Positions 1 through 8,500 of a stretch of 13,826 nt of DNA are shown piece by piece. Source of the DNA: Bacteroidota bacterium (GTDB lineage Bacteria; Bacteroidota; Bacteroidia; Chitinophagales; LD1); NCBI GenBank assembly GCA_018267355.1, contig JAFDYP010000172.1, positions 1 through 13,826 on the forward strand, in the 5' to 3' direction. The first letter of the stretch is position 1. Each line of letters begins with the position of its first letter. Position numbers and translations under genes: made by a program. The notes under the pieces are model-generated. The model was given only the letters and a program-made list of their open reading frames with translations, had not been told where the DNA came from and did no database searches.

Positions 1-2190
1 AGCGCTCAGCGGAGGGCGGCTCCAGCGGAGTGTACCTGTCACAGGATCATAGCTGTCAGGAGCCGGAGAGGCCGAGTGGAAGTTGATATCCAGTGCGTGT
101 TTGTACACTACATCCGGGCCCAGCATGATATTGCCCAGGTTGCGCACGATCAGCCTGCTGTGCTGTGTGAAGCCATGTACCGGCGGAGTGTATGGTATAC
201 ACGTGAGTGTCAGGTCTCTGGCAGTATCGGGCTGGTTAAAGAAGTCATTGGAGGTGCTGCTCTGGCCTGCTGCGAGGGTGAGTGTAGGAGGTGTAGCAGG
301 ACAAGCCAGCGTGAAATTGACCGGGGGAGCCTCGTAAACGGTATAGGTACCAGGAGGCAGGGTAAACTGGTAATGGCCGTTCTGACTCCACTGGTAGCCG
401 CCGCCAGGCAGGCAGCTGACCCACACATTGTTCAGGTATGTAAACTGGGTATTGCAGTTTCGCTGATCATCTTCTATGATATCACCTGCTATGATCGCTG
501 CACATGGTGCCGTAGAGGCGTAGCCTATGTGGAATGTGCGATAGGCGCTACAGCCATTGGCATCACTCACATAGACTGAATAGTCACCTGTGAGCAGCCC
601 CGTGGCCACACCCCCGGTGCCGATAGAGTAGCTATACGGCGGCGTCCCTCCTGATGCCACCGCAGTCACACTGCCATCTGCGGTATAGATACAGCTCGCA
701 GAGACAGGCGATACAGAGAGCGATATCGGACTGATAGAGTGCACATAGGTGCTGGAGCTGCTGTGACAGCCTGCGTTGTCAGTCACGCTGCAAGTGTAGT
801 ATCCCTCCTGTGTCAGATTGGAGATGCTACTGGCAGTAGCGCTATTATTCCACAAAAGTGTATAGGGGCCTGTACCGCCTGTCACTACGGCGCTGGCGCT
901 GCCTGGCGCACCGCCACAGTGTGCATCCACGTGAGAGGTACTGATAGACAGGTTGGTATTGAATCCTACCTGTGCAGATTGGTTCTGAAAGCAGCCCTGG
1001 GCGTCTACCACATTTACTACATAATAGCCGCCATTGAGGGCTGTGGCTGTGGCCGTGGTCTGGGGTGGGTAGGTAGTCCAGGAGTAGCTGTATGGGGCTG
1101 TGCCGCCTGTGGCCACTACGGTAGCTGTACCGGTAGGCGAGGTGCAGGAGGTCAGTGTAGTACTGGTAGTCAATACAATAGGAGTGGACTTTTGTACGTG
1201 ACCGGCACTAGACCCCGTACATCCGTTGTGATCGGTAAATGTCACTCCATAATATCCCGCGTTCAAATTAGTAATATGAGCCGTAGTCTGACCGGAGGAC
1301 CAGGTATAGGTGAATGGCGAAGTGCCATTCACGGGGCTGATGGTCAGCGTTCCGTTTCCATCGTTACAGTGCTCCGCCGTTGTATTGACCTGAGAGGTGA
1401 GGGTGATGGCCTGAGTGATGTAGCCATACCCCTGTACAGTACAGCCTATCGCGTCTGTCACAGTCACAGTAGCGTATCCGGCAGAGAGGTTGCTGGCGGT
1501 AGCTGTGGTGCTGCCATTACTCCAGAGGTAGGTGTAGGGGCTGGTGCCATTGCTGGGAGCTGCTGTAGCAGTACCATTGCGGCAGTTGGCGGGAGTGGTA
1601 TTGATATTAGGATTGATATTAGATACCTGATACATACTGCCTGAGTCAGAAGCCAGCGCAGTACAGCCGGTAGATACCTCAGTCACAGTACACTGATAGT
1701 GGCTGCCTACCGGCACATTATAGATACTGTCAGTGGTCTCTCCGGTACTCCAGAGGTAGGTCCAGCTGCCGCCGCTGCTGCCATTGTTGTAGGCATATAC
1801 CCTTTCAGATCCGAGAGTGGAGGGGCACACAGCGGGTATCACATTGATATACCCACTGATCCTGCTGTACACATAGGTCGTATAGGGTTGAGTGATATTA
1901 GTCAGGCCACCGGCATCACTCACCACTATCTGATAGTAGCCTTGCGACAGTCCCGTGAAGATATTGGAGGTCTGGGTCACAGGGCCATAGGTGGTGCCAT
2001 ATGCGCCTGAGATAGTATATGTGTAGGGCGCTGTGCCTCCGTATACATATACTTTGGAGATGCCATCGTGGGTACAGGATGCAGTCACAGAGTCCCACAC
2101 CTGTAGTGTCTGGGCTCTGACGCCTATGGCAGTACTGCTGATGATGGCTATCAGCAATATCCTGAGCAAGGGAGGCAAAATTTTTTTCAT
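1..2190 (-). CDS. Large secreted SprB-repeat surface protein, C-terminus beyond the window (gene 1)
   Basis: Reading from the ATG at 2190-2188 to base 1 gives 730 codons with no stop, so the gene is 3'-truncated by the window. Residues 1-26 form a signal peptide: MKK, a hydrophobic run LLRILLIAIISS, then VRA before Q27. Residues 31-551 hold seven SprB-type repeats, each with an early Cys, a GG(T)xPY-Y core and most ending in a D-x-x-GC motif. Residues ~563-652 (GDIIEDDQRNC, then LPPGTYTVYEAPP) resemble a Cna_B/SdrD_B-like beta-sandwich. Residues ~653-730 (LIVRNLGN, then GTLRWSRPPL) resemble the DUF11-like modules of Bacteroidota surface proteins. The gene is divergent from gene 2. Export to the cell surface is inferred from the signal peptide and repeats; a T9SS sorting domain would be expected beyond base 1 but is not seen. 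The specific function is unknown, with an adhesin most likely. Confidence 0.9.
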   Translation of the reverse strand, partial: MKKILPPLLRILLIAIISSTAIGVRAQTLQVWDSVTASCTHDGISKVYVYGGTAPYTYTISGAYGTTYGPVTQTSNIFTGLSQGYYQIVVSDAGGLTNITQPYTTYVYSRISGYINVIPAVCPSTLGSERVYAYNNGSSGGSWTYLWSTGETTDSIYNVPVGSHYQCTVTEVSTGCTALASDSGSMYQVSNINPNINTTPANCRNGTATAAPSNGTSPYTYLWSNGSTTATASNLSAGYATVTVTDAIGCTVQGYGYITQAITLTSQVNTTAEHCNDGNGTLTISPVNGTSPFTYTWSSGQTTAHITNLNAGYYGVTFTDHNGCTGSSAGHVQKSTPIVLTTSTTLTSCTSPTGTATVVATGGTAPYSYSWTTYPPQTTATATALNGGYYVVNVVDAQGCFQNQSAQVGFNTNLSISTSHVDAHCGGAPGSASAVVTGGTGPYTLLWNNSATASSISNLTQEGYYTCSVTDNAGCHSSSSTYVHSISPISLSVSPVSASCIYTADGSVTAVASGGTPPYSYSIGTGGVATGLLTGDYSVYVSDANGCSAYRTFHIGYASTAPCAAIIAGDIIEDDQRNCNTQFTYLNNVWVSCLPGGGYQWSQNGHYQFTLPPGTYTVYEAPPVNFTLACPATPPTLTLAAGQSSTSNDFFNQPDTARDLTLTCIPYTPPVHGFTQHSRLIVRNLGNIMLGPDVVYKHALDINFHSASPAPDSYDPVTGTLRWSRPPLSA
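538..2100 (-). repeat. Seven SprB-type repeats of gene 1
   Basis: Residues 31-551 of gene 1 contain seven degenerate units of about 60-80 residues. Recognisable cores are GGTAPYTYTI (1), WTYLWSTG (2), SPYTYLWSNG (3), SPFTYTWSSG (4), APYSYSWTTY (5), GPYTLLWNNS (6) and PPYSYSIGTG (7). Most close with a DAxGC-like motif (DAIGC, DHNGC, DAQGC, DNAGC, DANGC). The paired Cys per unit suggest an intradomain disulfide, as expected for exported beta-sandwich repeats. Units 1 and 7 lack the core Trp present in units 2-6. Units differ enough that they are not recent duplicates. Confidence 0.85.
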
Positions 2191-2229
2191 ATGCTTGGAT
2201 TTAGTTAAGTAATTATTCTAATGATGATG

Positions 2230-2237
2230 CAAAGCTA
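2230..2237 (-). promoter_or_regulatory. Possible -7 promoter element of gene 1
   Basis: Read on the minus strand the octamer is TAGCTTTG, an exact match to the Bacteroidota -7 consensus TAnnTTTG. It lies 39 bases upstream of the gene 1 start codon, which implies a leader of roughly 30-35 bases. No TTTG-type -33 element is visible at the expected 18-21 base spacing; the nearest TTTG (2269-2272) is 31 bases away. The call therefore rests on the -7 match and position alone. Confidence 0.45.
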
Positions 2238-2369
2238 GCATGCCGTTGCACCCCCATAGAATAAAATGCAAAATGACCTTACGCGTTCAATGATTTAAAT
2301 GGTAGAGGTTTTTACCGGCGAAAAAGTGCCGCGCAATAAAATATTTTCAATAAAATGATGGTATTAAAA

Positions 2370-2410
2370 CATCCCTTCGAGGCCGTGATAAATAGGGCCT
2401 GACAGGGATG
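2370..2410. repeat. Nested inverted repeat (hairpin) in the divergent intergenic region
   Basis: CATCCCT (2370-2376) pairs perfectly with AGGGATG (2404-2410). Inside it AGGCC (2380-2384) pairs with GGCCT (2396-2400). The two stems are separated by a symmetric 3x3 internal loop and capped by an 11-base loop. On the plus strand no T-tract follows; on the minus strand TTTTAA follows, but no minus-strand gene lies upstream to terminate. It could be an operator, a DNA structural element or part of an unrecognised small RNA; nothing decides between these. Confidence 0.5.
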
Positions 2411-2466
2411 CAACTATTTAATCCTGTTTGAAATGAATAATTCTCGCCTCGTTTATAACGCTTTTT

Positions 2467-2496
2467 TTTGATTATCCGCTTCTAAGTGTATATTTG
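2467..2496 (+). promoter_or_regulatory. Promoter of gene 2 (Bacteroidota -33/-7 type)
   Basis: A TTTG at 2467-2470, at the end of an eight-T run, and TATATTTG at 2489-2496 are separated by 18 bases. They match the Bacteroidota primary sigma consensus TTTG-N(18-21)-TAnnTTTG. The ATG at 2513 lies only 16 bases after the -7 element, so transcription should start about 10 bases or less before the start codon. No Shine-Dalgarno sequence is present, which is normal for this phylum. The 15-base block starting at the -7 element is nearly identical to the one before gene 3. Confidence 0.7.
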
Positions 2497-2512
2497 AGAC
2501 AAATCCTTATTT

Positions 2513-5500
2513 ATGAAGTTGAAAAGTATACTCTTTTCTGCAATCTGCTTTTTTGCCCTATCCTCAGCTGTCGCCCAGACAGTGAATCTACGTGTCAATA
2601 TCACCGGTGTAGAACGAACGAACTACAATGACTGTAGCGCCTGTGGTAATCCGGATCCTACATGGAAAATCACTGTCACAGACAATGCGCCGGGCTCTGT
2701 AGTAAACGGGCCCTATTGCTTTCACTATAACGAAGACCCCAATACTTTTGAGTCTTTGGGTACATTCAACGTATGGAACGTGACCAACAGCGCGGCTACT
2801 ACGTTCACGATGGGCCTGAATGACGCCTTTGAAAAGAACTGTAGCAGCGGCAATGATTGCGATTATGAATCTTACAATTTCTTCCGCTGCTTCCCATCAG
2901 TATACGGTGACGCCAACCGCTGCAACAATGCCAATCTCGCAGTGATCAACTTCATGGACTCGTCGCCATGCCAGCTGCACTCAGGTGTATCTCCATGGTG
3001 TGGCAACTACCGCTTCTACTACAGCTTCACCTGGTCGTTCAACTATGCTCCCACCATCACCACACAGCCTACTGCATTTCAGGGCTGTATAGGTACACCT
3101 ACCACCCTGCAGGTAGCGGTGAATAATGATCCTCACGGCTGGACGCTCGGCCAAAACTACCAGTGGCAGGTATCGAGCAATACTTCATGCCCGGGTTCAA
3201 ACTGGACCAACGTGGTAGGCGCTAACAGCTCCAGCTTCACACCGCCTCAGACAGGCGGCACACGCCTCTACCGTGTACTGGTCACGAGCAATTGCAGCGC
3301 AAACTTCAATACCAATACTACCACGTCAAACTGCGTAGCCGTGACCTACAATCCCGTGGGTGGCTCTGGAGACCCCGTACCACCTATCGTCTCTGGTATA
3401 TGCGGATCTACCGTACTACCCGGCTCCACGCATACGCTCAATATTCTGACCCCTCCTACAGTGGGAGCCCTGGTCGGAGCCACGGGCTACAACTGGACCG
3501 CCACCGGCGGCTCGCCGACCACAGGTTCTACTTCCTCCTTTACCTGGACTGCACCTGTTAGCCCGGGTTCGTATAGTATCAACCTTACGTATCTGACAGC
3601 CTGCCCGCCCAATGTCTCTGCCAATACATGCGTGGTGATAGTCGGTTCGCCTACGTGCGACTTTGCATACATCGCTCCTACGGGCAAGGACTCAGTCTTT
3701 GCCGGTGGCCCGGATGTACCGTATAAATCTATAGCCTATGCACTCACGCAGCTGGGTGGCCGTACCAAGATCCGGCTCGCAGTAGGTACATATAATGAAA
3801 CAGTGCCGCTCAATATCCAGAATAACCTCGTATTTGATGGCGGCTATGTGATCAATAGTGGTATCTGGACCAAGACAAACTCTGATAGTACTTATATCAT
3901 CTGCTCAGGCAGTGAGGTGATCAATGGTGACGTAGCGCACCGTATAGGTTTCAAGTCAAACGGCTCGGACAACTGGGAGCTGCAGGACCTCGTGATCAAA
4001 ACCACTGATATCAATCAAAGGACTACCAATGGCGAAGGATACTCTAACTATGGTGTCCTGGCATACAACAACTCTACAAACTTTAAAATAGTACGTACCA
4101 AGGTATATGCCGGTGCAGCCTCTACAGGCACGGCAGGTACGACTCCAGCAGGTGCGGGCGGCGCAGGTGGCCACGGCAATGGCGGCGCAGGTGGCGCAGG
4201 TAGTACCAATCGCTGCGGATGCAGTGGCAATAGTCCCGGTACTGCGGGCGGGGCTGGCAATAACGGCGCCGGCGGCGGCGGCGGCGGCGGTATAGGATGC
4301 GGTGGTGGCTGCAATACTGTAGGCTGCAACGCCAGTTCGGGCACGGGTAGCGGAGGTAGCACCGGTACAGCCGGTGGCAATGCTGCCCTCAGCTATGTGG
4401 CAGGCGCCAGGCCTGCTTCACCATCTTTCTCCGCTCCATATTATATACCATCCGGTCAGGCTGCCAATGGTAGCAATGGTTTCGGTGGCGGCGGCGGCGG
4501 CGGCGGCGGCGGTGGCGACATCGGTACTTGCTGTACTTGTGGCTGCGGCAGCGGATCCCCATATGGAGGTAATGGTGGCAATGGTGGTGATGGTGGTATA
4601 GGCGGCAGTGGTGGTTTCGGTGGTGGCGGCTCTTTTGCCATCTACGCCAGCGGAGCTTCTACTACAGGTACCATTATCACATCAGCTATACTGCCGGGCG
4701 CAGCCGGTCTCGGTGGCAACGGCGCTGCCGGCCAGCCGGGTTCTGCGGCCCAGGGTGGCTCGCCGGGCAATGACCACGGTGGCTGTGACGGTGGCCGTGG
4801 TGGTGACGGTGGCAACGGTGGTGCCGGTGGCTCTGGTGGCCGCGGTCAGGATGGTGCCAATGGACTCTCTCAGGATATCGTGACTGTCAATGGTGCTTTC
4901 ATCAGCGGCTCGTCTACATCCGTACCAAACAACTATATCGTAGGTGTAAACTATAATAATGCGAAAGCTTGTATCTACTCTGAGATCACACTGACCAAAA
5001 ACACCGGTGTATGGTCATTCCCGGGTGCGCTGAGCCTGGAGAATGATACCAGGGACCTGCCCGCAGGATCCCCACTCTCGTCATACAGCGCCAGCTCCAG
5101 TCCGGTAGTAGTATATACTACTACTCCCGATGCTGAGATAGACCTCACGGTGAATGGTCTGCAGTACGCCGCCTATCTCAAGATAGCGGCAGACAATCGT
5201 CAGAAGCCGGTCATCACTCCGTCCAGCCATACCATCTGTCTGGATGGTTCGGTTTCGCTCTCGGCTACGCCCTGGGGCACAGAGCAGGAGTATGACTGGA
5301 GGGTATATCAGGGTGCAAACGTCAATAGCCCTCTGTATACATCCACAGTGGCTTCACCTACAGTAGACTTCACCGGATATACGCCGGGTCTCTATATCGT
5401 ACGCTACAAAGTGCGTGAGAGCTGCTGCGGCTGGTCTATACCTATCTATGATACGATCAGGATACTCCCGCTGCCGGTGCAATTCACTGTGCAGGGCGGA

Positions 5501-8500
5501 GGCAACTATTGCCCTGGTGGGTCAGGTGTACCTATCACACTGAGTGGCTCTGAGCCGGGTGTGAAATATGTGGTATACTACAATGGTGTGCCTGTAGATA
5601 GCGCTATCGGTACAGGTGCTTCGCCATTTGTCTTTGCAAATGAAACTCAGGTAGGTATCTATACAGTAGTAGGCTATCGGTTCACAGGCTGTGGTCAGAG
5701 TATGCTGGGGTTTGTCAATGTGGGCCTCAGTGCGACTCCTACGCTCTTCAACGTGCAGGGTGGCGGCAATGCCTGCCCTGGGTCTTCATCGGGTCCGGCC
5801 ATCTATCTGAGCGGATCACAGCTCGGTGTCAGCTATCAGCTCTATCTGAATAATACTACACCGGTAGGCAACCCTGTACAGGGTACGGGCAACCAGATCC
5901 CATTTGGCAACGCGGGTCAGCCGGGAGTATATACTGTGATCGGTACGTTTATCGCTTCACCATATTGCTCGTCTAAGATGACTGACTCTGCAGTGATCAC
6001 CCTGGTAGTCCTGCCAAACGCCTATACAGTGACAGGCGGTGGCTCATACTGTACCGGAGATTCGGGCAGGGTGATCGGCCTGGCCAATTCTGACGTGGGC
6101 GTCACTTATTCACTCTATACAGGTGGTGTGCTTGTGGCCGGCCCGATAGCCGGTACCGGCGCTCCGCTCACATTTGGCACATTCACGCTCGCAGGCTCTT
6201 ATAATGCCATCGCTACCAATATTGCCGGTTGCGATACAGTTATGAATAATTCAGTGATCATTAACCCGCTGCCGGTCCCTGTGATCAGCAGTGTGACATC
6301 CAGTGATGTGAGCTGTGTAGGGGGTACTAATGATACCATCTTGCTCTATGCTGCATCTGCCAATGGCAGCGTGTTTTACTCCATAGATAGCGGCACTACC
6401 TATACTAATACTACAGGTCTCTTTACCTCCTTGCCGGTGGGCAGTTACTATATAGCCGTGCGCGACGATAGTAGTTGCACAGCCAGGTTTGCTGCAAATC
6501 CGGTGATACTTTCCCAGCCGGCTTCACCTCTGTCTGTGAGCGCCGTATCTTCTGACATTACCTGTCAGGGCAATGGTGATGGCGCGATCAACCTCCTGGT
6601 AGGTGGTGGATGGGGTGCCTATACTTACAGCTGGTCATCCGGACAGTCCGTTTCCTCAGTGTCGGCACTGGCAGCCGGCCCGTATGTGGCTACCGTCACA
6701 GATGCCAAGGGCTGCCAGGTAGTAGTACATGATACCATCCATGAGCCTACACCTATATCCGTCGGATCTGTAGTGACTACCAATGTGACCTGTGCCGGTG
6801 CCCGCAACGGTAGCGTGCATCTGAATGGCGTGACCGGTGGCACAGCGCCATATACTTTCCTTTGGTCAAATTTCTCTATCACACAAAATCTCGACAGCCT
6901 GATAGGCGGGACTTATTATGTCATCATCACTGATGCCAAGGGCTGCCAGCTGAGGGATAGCGGCATTGTACGTGAGGGTCTTCCTATAGCCGTGTCAGAT
7001 ACTTTTGTACCTATATCCTGCAATGGAGCCAATGATGCCTCTATCCATATTATAGCATCGGGAGGCTCGGGCAGCTATTCTTATACATGGTCGCCATCGG
7101 GATCCAATTCACCTGATAATACTAACCTCGGACCTAACACCTACAGTGTCACAGTGTCTGATGCCAATGGCTGCTCAGCAGCTACAGCTGTCACCATCGT
7201 AAATCCTCCTGCGCTTACGCTTTCACACGTCTTTACCAATCCGACCTGCAACTCTGCGGGCAATGGTTCGATCAGTATGATCCCGACGGGTGGCACACCG
7301 GGGTATACATACCAGTGGGCCGGCGGTACCTTCTCTGGCCCTATAGCCAATAACGTACCTGCAGGTACCTATTATATCACCGTGACAGATGCGCATGGAT
7401 GTACTGCACGTGACTCAGTCACGATCACTGATCCGCAGCCTATGTACATCAGCGGTACGCCAAAGAATGTGACCTGCAATGGTGACCAGGATGGCTATGT
7501 GATAGCTACCGGCTACGGCGGCACATTGCCATATAGCTACCAGTGGTACTATGACAGCCTGACGGGCAACCCGGGACCTATTACCAAGGATATCTTCCAG
7601 CTATCGGGTGGGGACTATTACCTCGTCATCACTGATGCCAATAACTGTACTGTATCTTATCATGCCGTGATCAAAGAAGCTGACACCCTCAGACTTTCTC
7701 TGGTCAAAACAGATGCTACATGCCAGAATGCAAACTCAGGCTCTGTAGCGGCTATCGTGACAGGTGGCGTAAAACCTTATGAATTCCTCTGGAGCAACTT
7801 TGTCACTGATTCTCTCCAGGTAGGTATACCGGGCGGATCGTACGGAGTGCAGGTCACAGACTCCAATGGATGCCATGTCACTAAGACGATATTGGTAGAT
7901 GGTCAGGCCAGCCCGATGACTGTGAATACTGCTATCAATAATCCTACCTGCAACGACGGGACCAATGGATTTATATCCCTGGATGTACTGGGCGGTACGC
8001 AGCCGTACACCTACTCGTGGAGCACCTCACCGCCTCAGACCGGCAATGTCGCCTCCAATCTGATCGGGGGTACCTATTATGCTACCGTCACCGATAGCAA
8101 GGGCTGCCAGGTACTGGATACCGCCACGCTCGTCACACCGGCGGCTATCTCAGCCAGTACTGCTATCGGCGGTGCTACCTGTGTGAGTGCAGCAGATGGC
8201 TATGTCGTGATCAGTGTGACAGGAGGCAATGCTCCATACAGCTATCAGTTGGGCAATTTTGTGCAGAGCAGCGATACCTTCCGCAACCTCACTGTGGGTC
8301 AATATACACTGATCATAAGGGACGTAAATGGTTGTGAAGGATCTACAGCGCTCACTGTAGCTGCGCCGGGTTATTTCACAGTCGACCTGACTGCAGATCC
8401 ATATTACATCCTGGCTGGTGAGCAGGTCCAGCTGACTGCTACAGCCGCTACAGATACGGCACCATCTCAGATCAGGTATATCTGGAATCCGCTTGATTCG

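Larger units (their letters stand above)
2191..2512. other. Divergent intergenic region between genes 1 and 2
   Basis: This 322-base region is clearly more AT-rich than the flanking genes and contains no credible gene. It holds a -7-like element for gene 1 (2230-2237), a nested inverted repeat (2370-2410) and a good promoter for gene 2 (2467-2496). The only short reading frame noticed, ATG at 2433 with 12 codons, has no support. Outside those elements, in the stretches 2240-2365 and 2411-2465, I see nothing assignable. Confidence 0.8.

Noticed and set aside
739..1644. Plus-strand open frame of 301 codons, and smaller ones at 76-579 and 1699-2010
   Set aside because: They lie antisense to the continuous gene 1 frame, which has a signal peptide and clear SprB repeats. 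Their predicted proteins show no domain or export signal and look like compositional shadows.
2433..2471. Short leader peptide frame of 12 codons upstream of gene 2
   Set aside because: It lies upstream of and overlaps the predicted promoter of gene 2, so it would not be on the transcript, and no other support exists.
4562..4640. RTX-type calcium-binding nonapeptides (GGNGGDGGI, GGRGGDGGN)
   Set aside because: The GGxGxD part matches, but the required large hydrophobic residue at position 8 is Gly, and there is no regular nine-residue period or type I secretion signal.
4048..4641. Pro-rich minus-strand and Ala/Val-rich plus-strand frames over the Gly-rich region
   Set aside because: They are out-of-frame readings of GGC/GGT-rich DNA, which automatically gives poly-Pro or poly-Ala patterns.
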